A stretch of DNA of 39,090 nucleotides from contig JAEUWP010000269.1 in assembly GCA_018524725.1 (NCBI GenBank), forward strand, positions 1-39,090, written 5' to 3'. The DNA is from Podaxis mareebaensis (taxonomy: Eukaryota > Basidiomycota > Agaricomycetes > Agaricales > Agaricaceae). Both the position numbers and the translations under genes were made by a program. Below are positions 9,410-20,569 of the stretch, piece after piece. Every line of letters begins with the position of its first letter. Positions within the stretch are counted from its first letter, which is position 1. The notes beneath the pieces were generated by a model. It searched no databases and was not told where the DNA came from. It worked only from the letters and a program-made list of their open reading frames with translations.

Positions 9410-11499
9410 ATGCCCTCACCTGCAGATAATGATGACCTCAAAGATTTTTCTCCCCCCCTTGCTGAGATACTCCAGCCCAATGAGAAACAGAAGAAGGGGC
9501 AATTGTATCCCAAGTTTAAAGCACATTCACTGACCTGGCACCCAGTAATTCAGTAAAGGACATTGCTAGTTGGATCACCTGCAGTGAATCACCATGGGTG
9601 GACTTCTACAAAGTCTTTCAGGTTGGCTTTCAGGAAGACTATCCTGAAGCTGCACTTCCTCCTGCCTTCAGTGCTCAGTACACTCTTCACATTATTTCTG
9701 AATATATACTGATGTATATGCATATACAAGCCTGGATGATGATGAAAGCAAGATGTGCTCCTGCATATATGGGATTATATGCATCCAGATTGGGGGTTTT
9801 CACTCAACACTCCCCAAGTTTTTGAAGCAAATACATCTGTTAATTGAACTTGCTCAAATGGTATGTCCCCTGACAGGGTGCATGCATATCATTACTGTTT
9901 GACATACTATACAGATGACTCACATCACTGGCCAAGCTTGAGCAAATGACACAGGTTCCCTAAAGAAGAAAAGGCTCAAATATATCCATCTGGCCATCCC
10001 CAGTCAGTGCCTCATCCCCAAAATCCTACCTTCAATGCTCAAAAGCACATCACACAGCTGGTTTCATAAGCAGATCACAGAGCTATTGATGCCTGCCATG
10101 TACTATGGTGACTACCAGGCTGAACTAGATGAGTACATATATTCATCTGAATATTGTCAATTACATGCACATTGATTTCCAATCAGGATGATTGCTAAGC
10201 TTCAGGCTGGGATGCTTGCCATTAATGTGAAGATGTTCCCAAGGCTCATGTACAAGGATGGCAAGTACAACAAAGAGAAGGTTCAATGGGGTTTTGGAGA
10301 AGGTGAGTTATTGCTTCATGTAAGTTCTTTCTAATGCTATTGTAGACTCTGATTTAACCTATGCTCAAGGTCTTCAAGCATATCTTCACTTTGCCCTTGT
10401 CCACCAATAGCCTTGAGTATGCAAAGCCAAAGACTAGGGCTAGCCACACCAAGATAAATGGACTTTCATGCATCACACTAGGGACATTGGCCTATGCTGC
10501 AGTCCAGGTACATGTTACTTGAAAATGACTCATTAATCTCATTCATCCCTCAGACACATTTCATGCTGGATGCCACTGATGACTGGCATACTGAGCCAGT
10601 GTTGTTCAAGAAAGAAGAATTTTTCTACATGCTTTATAAGGTATTCAGCAACAAGAACAACCCATGGGTGAGGAAGTTGCTTAATAAACTGTCCAAGTAA
10701 GTTCCTCTTCTATACAACACCATGAAGCTAACTGCTTCAAGGCATATCTTTGGTCCTGAAGTGTTCACAAAAACAACCCCTCTCATTTGCATCAACCATG
10801 AAGATGACAACTATCTGTGTTTCCTTGAGCAAGATGATGATAGTTCTACTGAGGAAGATTCCAGAGTAGAGCCCTCTGATGGTGAGGGGTCTCCTCATCT
10901 CAGCAAGGCACTGCCTCTTGTGCAACAATCTGACAGTGTACTGCCTTCTAGTTGCCCCAGGGGGAGTATCATATGTTTGTGAGTGTTAATTATGCCTATG
11001 GCATGTCCTGATATGCTGGGTAGCACCACCCCTTTTGTCTCCATCCAGCACTCATGAAATGCCTCCTCCACTGCCTCCTGTCCAGCCTGTCAGTGAAATG
11101 CCTCCTCCACCACCTCCTGTCCAGCCCATCAGTGAAATGCCTCCTCCACCACCTCCTGTCCAGCCCACTGGTGAAATGCCTCCTCCACTGCCCCTTGCCC
11201 TGCCTGTTAATGAAACACCTCAACAGCAAAATCATATTCACCTCAAGCACTACAACAATACAGTGCAAAGCAGCCAGGCTGTGACCCCCTGAGCTGAACT
11301 GAAGGAACACTGACCTCTGAAGCATCATGCCAATCAAGGTCTGCAATCTCAGTCACTGCAATCCCAGCTGAGTCACAAAGTTCATGCAGAGGAAGAAGAG
11401 CCCAAGGATGCTGATGAGCTTTATCAACAGCTCATGAGCCAACCAACCAGGAAACATAAGGCAGCTGCTACAAGTGAAACACCCAGGAGGTCATTGTGA
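9410..11499 (+). pseudogene. Degenerate gene(s), the middle part resembling fungal DUF6698-type proteins
   Basis: Several open stretches that need introns or frameshifts to join. The first piece runs from ATG 9410 to TAA 9554. A second continues in another frame to about 9825. From about 9990 a third goes through a possible 44-nt intron (10301-10344) into VFKHIFTLPLS...ASHTKINGLS...GTLAYAAVQ. A second intron with good sites then leads to a segment ending at TAA near 10699. The VF-HIFT, HGM-like and LAY-A-Q pattern recalls the C-terminal part of DUF6698 proteins common in Agaricomycetes; this is from memory and moderate at best. An acidic Ser-rich stretch (10722-10982) and a proline repeat follow, with a last reading end at TGA 11497. 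I cannot say whether this is one gene or two. Confidence 0.4.
11059..11214 (+). repeat. Four exact-length 39-bp repeats coding a proline-rich 13-mer
   Basis: Units begin at 11059, 11098, 11137 and 11176. Each encodes a variant of MPPPLPPVQPVSE, with P/L, I/V and T/V changes, so reading frame is kept. Such PPPxPP tracts often bind SH3 or WW domains, but the host frame is probably decayed. The unit length, a multiple of three, suggests expansion while it was coding. Confidence 0.8.
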
Positions 11500-12013
11500 C
11501 TTGGGGTTTAGCTCTATAGTTCCTGGGCTGCTTTTGTACTGATATCCATTGTATTGTACTTGCTGGGTGTATGCTTTAGTTAGAAATATAGTTCTTTCAG
11601 CAAAGCTTGGTGTGCTTGAATGGGATGAGATGATTGAAGCCTTCCAAAAGCTTTCATACCTTATGAGTGTTTCTAACATTGGATTACATCAAAAGATTTT
11701 ATTGCCTTGTAAGCTCTGCCAACTTTTGGACCCATCAATGGTAGGCAAGGGTTTCATTGGTTAGTATTCTCTACAATGATTTACATGTATATATACTAGG
11801 ATATGTTGGCGATCTTTGCATTCCTTAGAAATCCTTTCATGGTTTGTATGGTTGCTTCCAGATACATTGACTTTTGGTGTATTTATTAGATTTCAGTTTA
11901 TATATTGGTTTTGGTGGAATACATGGTTTCAGCTGTTCTACAAGTTTTATATCTATCTATGGTAGGTAAGTCTTGCATTACCTTGTATTCTCTAACATGA
12001 TTGGCAGGTATAT

Positions 12014-12028
12014 ATGCCAGAGAATGTT
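12014..12028 (+). repeat. LINE target-site duplication, left copy
   Basis: ATGCCAGAGAATGTT, identical to 15724-15738 on the other side of the LINE. Its last two T merge with the T-run that represents the poly(A) tail of the element. Confidence 0.92.
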
Positions 12029-12052
12029 TTTTTTTTTTTTTTTTATTCAACA

Positions 12053-12058
12053 TTTATT
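12053..12058 (-). terminator. Polyadenylation signal of the LINE
   Basis: AATAAA on the minus strand, 8 bases before the start of the encoded poly(A) tract at 12044. Confidence 0.7.
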
Positions 12059-12322
12059 GCAATAGACTAGCTACTACAAACGGGTGCGCGATAGCAGTCC
12101 CAAGAACCGAAACCTACAAACACGAGAAAGAAACAAAGAGAGAAGAGAAAGAAAGAGAAGAGAGGGGGGAGTGAGGGAGCTAGCGAGAGACAACCAACAC
12201 AAGATATATTGTACAGCAATTCAAACAAAGAGAGAGAAAAGATACGAATATGAAGAGATGGAGGGAATAAGGAGCTAGCTAGAGGCAAGCGTAGTTGAAA
12301 TAGGTGAGAAGGGAAAGATGCT

Positions 12323-15300
12323 TTAGTGAACATCAGGAGCGCCATGTAGAGCCAACCTCTCTCGTCGAGAAAGCCGTCGGGTGTTGTAATCCTCAAAGGT
12401 GATTGGTCCTTGTATCTGGTTAGCGAAGGAGAACGCTGCCGGGTTTTCGCGGAGGAACGAGATGAGCCAGTGGATGTTTGTACGAATACCATATGGCCGG
12501 TGGTAGAGGGGACAGTGGTGAATGATATGGTCCCGTGTCTCGAGTTCTTCGCCGCATGGGCAGGATGTGATGTAGCGTCCTGGGAAGAAGCGCTGTCTGA
12601 AAGCGCCAATAGGCGCATGGTCGGTAACACAGCGGGTGAAGCGCGCGCATAGGTTTGGGTCAGCACCAAGTCCTGATGAGAGCCAGGTGCCGCCATTGGT
12701 GTATTTGGGTTCCAAGGGTTGGTCCGCGGAGTTGGTAAGAGGGAGCCAATTATGGCCTCGGTGTTTGGGAACGTTCATCTTTTGTCTCCACAGGGCGAGA
12801 CATTTAGTGGTGTAATGATTGCGAACGTAGCCCAGTGAGGTGCGGATAGGGAACCGTGGGTTGTTGGGTATGCGTAGCGACTTGGCGAGGTTGTGTGCTT
12901 GGAAATGGACCGACCATTTTTCAGAGGAAGGGACCGACCAGAAGTGGACATTGTTGAGGGGAGAGGAGGACAACCATACTCGGAGGAGGGGGATGACAGC
13001 TAGAGCATCCTTATGAGCACTATGAGGACCATAATTAAAAAGTAGTTTTGCGGAAGAAATAGAATCAGTGAAGAAACATATGGTAGAGCAGCTACGAGAA
13101 ATGGTGATAGAGATAGCGGAAAAGAGACCGAGGCGGATAGCGTACGATTCGGAGTCAGAAGAAAGAACTTCACCACAGGGGCGAACGGATGAAGAAAGAA
13201 TATCAGAAGCAGAGGAATCAAAGACTAGATACGCAGATGTAGCGGAGAGACGCGGATTGGAGGGGACAGAGCCATCAGAGGAAACTACTAATGAAACTGG
13301 AGAAGAGAAAGAAGAATCTCTAGCTACGTTGAGAGATTGTATATATCGTGCTTTTACATTGTTGTCAATGGGAGTAGGGCATTGGTGGAAGTGAATTTGA
13401 GATTCGAAGTGATCGATTAAACGCTGGCCGGGTTTGGCGCTTGGGTGAAGGCGGTTAAATCGATCCGAGACTAGTTGGGCGTCGGATACGAAATCCAATG
13501 CGGAGGATCTGATTTTGGTGGAGCGCGCGTCAAGAGGATCAACATCGCGTGTGAGGATCTTGAGGGGGTGGGAAGAGGGAAGGGTTTGAAAGCGGAGTGA
13601 GCATCGCTTGGCGAGTTTGAATAGGTGTAGTTGGATAGGAATGAGACCAGCAATAGCCTCAATTCCACCCGTGGGCGTTGTGCGAAATGCGCCGGTGATC
13701 CAAAGGGCTGCAGACCGTTGCATTTGTTGGAGTTGTTTGATGAGGCCTCTGTATCGGCCATTGCGATTGAACCACAGACGGAAACCGTATATGGCTATAG
13801 GGACGACACAAGACCTGTATAAGAGGCGCTTGTGAAGTGGGGAAAGGCCTCGAATGGAGTTGCCGAGAAGACGCATGCATTTGACTGTGGAGAGCGCCTT
13901 TGTAGAGTAATATCGGACATGTTCCTTGAAAGTGAGAGCCCGATCGAAATAGAAACCCAAATATCTGAGATGTCGTTTTGGGATGAAGGTGAGGCGACCA
14001 TTTATGGGATGATCGACAATGATGTGAGGGTCGGGTTCCGCCCAAGGGCGGTTGGAGAAATGAAAAGCCTCAGTCTTGTCATGTTCAAGGACGAGGCCCA
14101 TTGAGGTTAGTAATTGTTCGCAACTAAGGTATACGGAGGCAAGTAAATTACAATTTGTATGAAAGGAGTCAGATTGTACAATAATGAGACCATCGTCTAC
14201 AAAAGAGAGTAGTTTACACCGAGCATCATTTGAGAATTTGTGGATGAAAGGTGAAAGATAAAGAGCGGTTAGAATAGGGGAAAGAGCGGAGCCTTGGCCT
14301 ACGCCTACGGAAGCAGGGAAAAGGGGGGAAGTGTCGTTGTTCCAAGAGTATTTAGTAAAGCGATTGACTAGATAGTCTGAAAAGAACGAAACTATAGACG
14401 AGTTAAAGCCGTGTCTTTTAAGAATCTCAATTAAAAGAGAGTGGTTAATAGAAGGAAAGAATTGAGCGACATCAAAGGCGAGGACGCTCGTTTTCAAGTT
14501 CTTTTTCCATCCAGTGCGGACCATATGGGTGACGAAAACTCCAGCATCTTCAGTGGAGCGGTGAATGATGCCCCCAAATTGCAAAGGGTGAACCAAGTCG
14601 AATTGTGTAGATTCAAATTGAAGACGATTAGAGATCATCTTTTCAATAAGTTTGCCTAGGGTGTTAAGGAGGACGATTGGCCGAAACATTTTAGGCGTCG
14701 AGTAGTGGGGTTTGTTCGGTTTAGGAATAATAACCGAAGTGGACGTTTTGAAATATTCAGGCCATGTGTGGAATTGAATACACGCAGAGGCAAATGATGT
14801 AAAGTTCGACTTGATGACATCATTGGACATGAAGAATTTGATGTGGGCCCACGTGAGATGGTCTGGGCCCGGGGCGGAGGAGTTGGCGCATGGATGAAGA
14901 GCGTCTGTCAGTTCCCTAGTCGAGAAAGGGGGCCAGGGTCGCTCATCTTGTTTGGGAGCGAAATTGGCGGTATTGAGATTAACCGGTCGATCAGACGCCG
15001 CATTGTAGGTTTCGTCAAGTGCCTTCCATAGGCTCTCGGGTTCATCACATGGTTGTCCTTTGTGGAGGATGGATTGGGATGGGGGAAGGTTCCGCTTTTT
15101 AACCCATGACATGAGATCCCAAGGACGTCTTTTCTCCCTAGAGATTTCCAAGATTTTTGCATCGAAGAAAGCTCTTTTTGCTTTCCTCGTAGTACGTCTG
15201 AAGTTACTCCAATTGCGTTTGGTGCGGTGGGCGTTGAAGGCATATAGAGCGTCAGAGCATTGCTTATTCCACCAAGGTTTAGATCGCCGACAGATTTTTA

Positions 15301-15723
15301 CTTCGACCGCATTTGAATTCCACTCATCTGAAACGATATCAAAGATAGTGGATGCGTAATTATTGACATCTTCGGACGATGCGAAGTTTAGTGGGATGGC
15401 CTCTATGCGCCGAGAGCAATTGTATAAGAAAAGAGTTTCTTCTTCCGAATCTCTAGGAATGGTACGTTTGACGGTGATGGGAGTGACGATAGATGAAAGC
15501 GGAATGTGGGCAAGTAGAGGAATATGATCGGACCGGGATCTCCAATCATGTTGATAAGAATGTGTAGGGGCGGGGAGGTCGGACGGAGATGTAGTAAAGA
15601 TGAGATCGATCACAGTCGCCGATTTGTTAGGGTCATCGGGAAAGTGTGTGGGGGAGTATACAATCGGAGTGGATCTGGTAAGTCCGATTGTGTCCATGAT
15701 ATCACATAACAAATCAGCTCGTG
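12323..15723 (-). CDS. LINE ORF2: endonuclease (partial)-reverse transcriptase-RNase H
   Basis: An uninterrupted frame open to the 5' truncation, about 1,130 codons. Numbered from codon 15710-15712 (TTG), residues 1-70 are the end of an AP-like endonuclease, with the SDH motif at 61-63. The reverse transcriptase spans about 325-600. Its motif A is FDVAQFFPSI (413-422), motif B GVGQGSALSP (471-480) and the catalytic motif C FVDD (504-507). An RNase H domain at about 805-940 has acidic residues in SSDGS (D813), DSESYA (E855) and FTDSIS (D883). The C-terminus carries a CPC...H...HHC cluster (1051-1067), typical of fungal LINEs. The RT-RNase H order fits the I/Tad-type clades. There is no start codon of its own: the true N-terminus was lost on insertion. 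The stop is TAA at 12323-12325. Confidence 0.93.
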
Positions 15724-15738
15724 ATGCCAGAGAATGTT
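15724..15738 (+). repeat. LINE target-site duplication, right copy
   Basis: ATGCCAGAGAATGTT, identical to 12014-12028. It marks the 5' end of the minus-strand LINE. Confidence 0.92.
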
Positions 15739-15840
15739 GGAGGTGGTTGTATGGTGCAGAATATTTGTCTGCCTACCAATCTTTTCATACCTTGCAGAAT
15801 ACCTTCCGGATACATGGCTTTTCATGGCTTTTAGTACATT

Positions 15841-16173
15841 TCAGTATATGTATTGATATTTTTTGGTATATATAGTTTTGGCCTTTCCACTGATGGTAGT
15901 GATGAAGGCATGGTCATTCCAGCCAAGGTAGAGCCTTTGCCATGGTGTGCTGAGATGGAGATCAGATAGGAGGTCAGCTCAGACAAGATATAGACACTGT
16001 TTCAAATGCCTTGCATAACAGATTTCATATGCTTGGTCAAGTCCATGTATGAGAAGGGCTGATGCTGCAAGTGCTTCACCCTCCTCATTCTCCATTAACA
16101 GGATTTGTTCCCAAAACCAATGTTGAAGCTTGTAAAGTTGTTTAAGTTCATTCAACTCCTTGTTGACATCCAT
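15841..16173 (-). pseudogene. Short decayed minus-strand gene fragment, helical protein
   Basis: ATG at 16173 opens a 64-codon frame to TGA at 15979-15981. Beyond it the same frame stays open to TGA at 15841-15843. Restoring the inner TGA to Arg would give a product of about 110 aa: a Leu/Glu/Lys-rich helical N-terminus (LNELKQLYKLQHWFWEQI), then ICYARHLKQCL, then a Trp-rich tail with LGWNDHAF. I recognise no family. The last part overlaps tandem-repeat copy B, so the true end is unclear. Confidence 0.4.
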
Positions 16174-16984
16174 AGACTGTTAAGGGTGGAGAAATAGATA
16201 TGTATGGAAGATGAAAACTTTGTGACTTCCTGACCACATGTTCAGGCAACATGCCTATGGTTTAGAATTCTAACATCATACAGGAGAAAATCAGACACTG
16301 ATAAGGTTTAGATAATATAACTAGAATTCTAGATACTACAGAAAGTCTTCCATTTTTGAGATATGAAATTGGTGCTTGAGTGTGCATGTGCTGAAAATGG
16401 CAGATATCAAAAAAATTGTGAGAAAAATCTGAAAATTTTGTTTTTCAACGTATTTCATGAATTGGAGTTCACTTCCAGAAAATCTCACACTTTCAACAAG
16501 CCAATCCTGAGATATTAAAGTCGTCGACTCTGGATGTCCCCTACTGTACCATAGTGAGGAGCACACAGTGGAAAACTCAAAGTCATTAAATCTCCCTAAG
16601 ATAGCCATTGTTGCCTAGTCAACCATCAATTGTCTATTTATCAGCAATCCCTTCCACGGTGCAATGCAGTCTCCTCTTTTTCCTCACCCTGACCTTGTGC
16701 TTAAGGAGCCACGTTTCAACAAGCTATCAGTGACTATTGACTCTCAATCAATCAGTGTATCCCCTAAAACAATTCGCAACCAGCTGACCATATGGTGTGT
16801 GTAGTTTGACACCTCATATCCTCCCATAATGTAGATACGAGCTTCCACGTTAGCTTGCTTGAGGCCATCCATACCGATCACGGTTCTCCATTGGTAATCG
16901 ACGCTATAGGGAAGAATGTATATGATGCACAGAACTTCTTTTGCCATCTCACTCTGGATTCCCCCTCCCTTCGCCCTTTCTGAA
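16174..16984 (+). other. Gene-free stretch and border of the CpG-rich island
   Basis: No convincing gene. A 90-codon minus frame at 16336-16608 has no family look. CpG density rises from about 16500 onward, marking the passage from repeat-like DNA to the gene island. The last 200 bases are the likely promoter of the membrane protein gene at 16985. Confidence 0.5.
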
Positions 16985-18329
16985 ATGGCTTCAGAAAGCC
17001 ACGTTTTCACTGGTTCCTTTGAATCCAGTTTGGTCGCTATGTTCGTTGAGTGTTCTCTCTACGGGATTTTCATGATATTGTTTATCACCTCCACCTCCCT
17101 GCTCGTTTTCCGGCGGCGGTCACTAAGCAATAGGTCCGTCGTGGTGGAAAAACAACAGAGGCTGTCCCTCCTTTTATATCTTTGCCTTGGCATCCTGATG
17201 TTCCTTTGTCTTTCAGGTGTGAGTATATACTATGTCTCAAAATCTGTCAGGTGATACTATCTTGTCTTCCCCTTTGCTAGGTTTGGGTCTTCTCCTGGTT
17301 GAGGATACTGAAGCCAGACTGGGTGGATGCTGGATCCAACGCAGGTCTCTTTCTAAAGCTTGGTGCTAGCAACGAACATTCATTGAGTCCGGCCATCTTC
17401 GGGCGAGCCATACTTTTCGTCACCACGTCAAAAATCAGCGATATAATCCTAGTGAGCGATCTCCACCTCCCGTTCCTCATCTCATCTCATATCCACGATG
17501 GTGTCAGACTTATCGACTTTGGGCTATTTTTAACAAGTCCTTTTATGTGATGTTTTTTCCGTATCTTGTGTGGATTGGCTATTTCGGTACGGGTCAATCC
17601 AGCTACACGTGATACCCGCAACTGAGCTCATGCATCTTAGTGACGTGCGTAGGCCTTACTGCGAACTATATCATCTACGAGACCATTTCTCCCCAATGGT
17701 TGCTATTTCTTATCATCCTCTCTATATGGTACGCATTCAAAAACCTTGTTTGAGTCTCCCTGATTCCTGATTTGCGTCAAGTCTGAACGTCTATTTCACA
17801 GGTAAGATCAACGTGCTCGCGAGTTGTCCAAGTCCCCTGGAACTCAGTTGATCTGCCTAGGTTCAGTCTTGTACAAAGTCAGGGAAGCGCGGCAAGTCGC
17901 AAGCTACGGAGGTGCTGACATCATGGTACGTGCCAAAATCAGCCATTCTTCCACTGAGCCGTTGACTCAACTGCCCCGTTTCAGAAAGCCATGGCAATTG
18001 TCATTGAAAGCGCAGCCCTATACACGTATGTCCGTTTTCAGTGACTGGAGGAGTCATCGCTAATCATATTCAGAATCTGGATGCTCCTTCTAGTGGTTAC
18101 CTCTGTTACACATACCGAGGTTGCCGCCGGAATCTTTTCCGATGGCGTCGCTCCTATCGCAGGAATCGTCACTATGCTCGTTAACGTTCGAGTCGGGCTG
18201 GGATGGGCATGGGGTGGATCCGTAATTCCCAGCCCTCCGGGTTCTCCCAGTACAGAGGCTGAGTTTGATAGATGGTACACACAGTATACTCTGTCGGCAG
18301 AGGTAGCAACATCTACGGGAAGAAGTTAG
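16985..18329 (+). CDS. Seven-helix membrane protein of a fungal (Agaricomycete) family
   Basis: A model of seven exons: 16985-17218, 17281-17451, 17508-17586, 17641-17747, 17848-17925, 17985-18025 and 18074-18329. It gives 966 nt, 321 aa, with all phases matching. Helix 1 is near residues 12-35 (LYGIFMILFITSTSLLVF), helix 2 near 55-75 (LLLYLCLGILMFLCLSG), and helix 3 is in exon 2. The YRLWAIF segment then leads to helix 4 (VMFFPYLVWIGYF), and helix 5 is around 160-200. The end is well defined: MAIVIESAALYT, a helix, then APIAGIVTMLVNVRVGLG, a pattern I know from many uncharacterised seven-helix proteins of mushrooms. The fourth intron is the weak point: its donor would be GTTTGAG at 17748, because the better donor at 17729 leads to a TAA. 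The gene may therefore be broken there. Ligand and function are unknown. Confidence 0.65.
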
Positions 18330-18458
18330 GCGCTAATCGAAGGGGACAAGATATTTATTGCAAAGCTTCGCGAGTCGAAGGGTAGCTGGGCCTTGTCAAG
18401 TTCTGAAAAATCGTTCCCGTTACCAGCCAACGCCTCAAGCAGTGGGACAGTCTCCCAC

Positions 18459-18707
18459 TCACTGAAACTTGTCGATAATACTCATCCTGTAATCTATCCT
18501 ACTTTCACTCTCGCCCCTTTTTGCACGAGTCTGAGCAAACGTTCTCTACAACAAGCAATAACGCGAGAAGCGCCGGAAGGCAGGAGGCAGAGATTAACTC
18601 ACTGCTACAATCATAAAAAACATCAACACACCCATAACCAGATAAAACGTCAAGTTCCTCCACCATTCCACGGCTCCCCCGCCTTCTCCGACGGAACGGG
18701 TTTCCAT
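18459..18707 (-). CDS. Possible 63-aa spliced membrane microprotein
   Basis: ATG at 18707, exon 18707-18603, a 57-nt intron 18602-18546 (GTGAGT...TTGTAG) and exon 18545-18459 ending in TGA. The product starts METRSVGEGGG. It has one hydrophobic helix at about residues 18-35 (LTFYLVMGVLMFFMIVA), then a basic tail (TRAKRGESESR). This would place the N-terminus on one side of a membrane and a charged tail on the other. The upstream reading frame stays open to 18790 without an ATG, so an extra 5' exon is possible. I recognise no family. It lies 130 bp from the end of the convergent seven-helix gene. The good intron and frame are the main support. Confidence 0.4.
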
Positions 18708-20569
18708 CTGCGCAACAGTAGCACCATCGATAATGTTAGCGGCACCTGAAACGTGCCACGCTCGGATTAGGACGCCAATAATTCGTATAAATCAACCGGA
18801 AGAGGGGTGCATCTAAGGCGTCGAGGTCGTGAATACGGTAAGTCTGGGGAATGTGGGGGACTGGAAGAGACGAGAACTCAAGAGAATGTGAAGCGCGAAG
18901 GAGTTTGTCCTCGAGTCGTAAGTTTGCCGAAGTTAGGAAGGAAGCCAGGCAGAGCGGACGAGAAGAGCGGAAGGCAGACAACGGAGGAAGCTTGGTCGAA
19001 GCTTCACCACAACAGCTGAAATAAGTATATGGACCACAGCTCCATACCGTATTTTCAAAGGGCAAGAGGTCGATTTATACCTCCATTCCGCCCAGTCCCA
19101 GCTTATAAAGTCGGGATTGGGGGATTGATTGTCACAGTCGCCACAACGCGAGCGTGAACATGAGGCCGGGAGGTGGTGTTGGGTTTGTTGTAGATTTTGT
19201 GTTAGTTTATTGTTTAGTCGAATTAGTGGTGAATTGTTTTATGTTGTGTTTGTTTGCGAGTCAAAAAGTATTAGATATTGGAGGGTATACGGTACTTAAT
19301 GGCCATCCGTTTGCAGTAGGGTGTTGAGTGCATGTGTAGAGTGACCACGCGACCATTCACCCATACTACGGTGTCGAGGCGAGATACTACCCGCCCGGCC
19401 AGCTATCATGGTTCCCGAGTGATAAGTCGTTATGAGCACTAGCGCCCACATGAGAGTGGATGTGCTTTGTTCATTGTCATCAATCCTTCCCTATGTCCCT
19501 GGATGGTAGGCGTTGACACGAAAGCAAGGGAGTGGTGGAGCCCATAAACAGGGTAATGTCGGATGTCCCTATCAAAATGGACGTTGAGGACGGCGAAGAA
19601 TCAAAGTATAGAAAGAGTATGTGTGGAATTGATCAAGGGTCATGTAATGCTCCAAGACCTTCTATCAGAGGCGTTGCGATCAGTGCATTTGTCCAAAGTT
19701 GCTCATGTTGATTTTCTTCGTGGCGGACATTATGTGGCTGATTGACAGAGGGCACAACCGACACGAAAACAATCGTGGGCTGACGAGGTATTTTGATGCT
19801 AGTTGTGAGTGCGAAGCTTTCTTATGAGACCGCAAACTTGTGCGGGAGGAAAGGCAAGGTAAGAAGTGGAATGAGGTCCCAGCTACAAAGTCGACGAGCC
19901 TCAAGACCTAGGAAGCATATACGTGTCCTTCTGTCTTTCTGCAAGACGTCAAGTTAAGCAGTAGATGCTATAGAACTTGTGATAGAAGTTAAACGGCTTC
20001 TAGGGGGTTGCGTGCAGCGTCTATGGCATCGTGTGTTACTCGATCCGGTATTCAATTCGGTACAGTCAAGGTATCCCTCTCTACGAATAATGAGGGTTTG
20101 GAGTAAAAGAGACGCCTGTTGAATGCCAAGCATATCTGATGAACCAGATCACCTGTGGGTGTAGATTAAATAAAGATCTGGACTATTGTTCTCCACAAGA
20201 CATTCACTTATGAAAAGTACTAACTATAAATGTCTGTGACAAGGTTCGAAGAACTTTGTGGACGAGCTTGTGGCCCCTCGGTGCATTATTCAGGGTGGAA
20301 AACCAAGCTCAGAGGTCGACGGACAGACTCGTGAGTAACGAGCCCATCTTTTATATATGACCGTTCAGATGTACGGAGTGAAGCAGGGAGCGAAGATGGG
20401 GGGTGTTCGGGCTATCCATACTTGAACCAGAATCCAAGTTGGTGGAGAGATAGGGGGAAGCCAAGCACGGCCAAGACACCGGAAAGGGAAATGCCGAGAA
20501 TGATTGAAACCCCGCCGACCCATGAAAGGGAAAGGGCTGGACGATGGGCGCTCTATATTTACCACCTCG
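18708..20569 (+). other. Gene-poor intergenic stretch
   Basis: About 1.9 kb with normal CpG content and no frame I would call a gene. A 109-codon minus frame (18736-19065) and short plus frames near 19563 lack family signs or start context. The last few hundred bases are the likely promoter of the stress-protein gene at 20570. No RNA gene is recognised. Confidence 0.5.

Larger units (their letters stand above)
12029..15723 (-). mobile_element. 5'-truncated non-LTR retrotransposon (LINE), recent insertion
   Basis: A minus-strand LINE of about 3.7 kb. Its 3' end is the plus-strand T-run at 12027-12044 (an 18-base poly(A) tail). Its 5' end stops in the middle of the endonuclease domain at 15723, the usual result of incomplete target-primed reverse transcription. 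A 15-bp duplication, identical on both sides, bounds it. The body is CpG-rich, unlike the DNA on either side, and its single ORF is uninterrupted to the truncation point. All of this points to a recent insertion. The truncated copy can no longer encode a full endonuclease. The 3' UTR is about 280 bp. Confidence 0.95.
11738..15892 (+). repeat. Two ~221-bp tandem repeats, the second split by the LINE
   Basis: Copy A runs from 11738 to 11958. Copy B is 11959-12028 plus 15739-15892 (224 bp in all). Both start ATGGTAGG(C/T)AAG and share TATTCTCTA-CA-GATT, GGTATATAT-like, TTCCAGATACAT or TTCCGGATACAT, and ATTTCAGTNTAT blocks in the same order. A possible third start, ATGGTAGTGATG, is at 15893. The stretch 11500-11737 before copy A holds nothing I recognise. 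Confidence 0.65.

Noticed and set aside
13068..13394. Plus-strand frames inside the LINE (also 13608-14104, 14441-14659, 15060-15359)
   Set aside because: They are antisense to the long RT-RNase H frame and have no family signs.
18736..19065. 109-codon minus frame as a separate gene
   Set aside because: No domain and no helix or repeat pattern; it may be the leader of the microprotein transcript.
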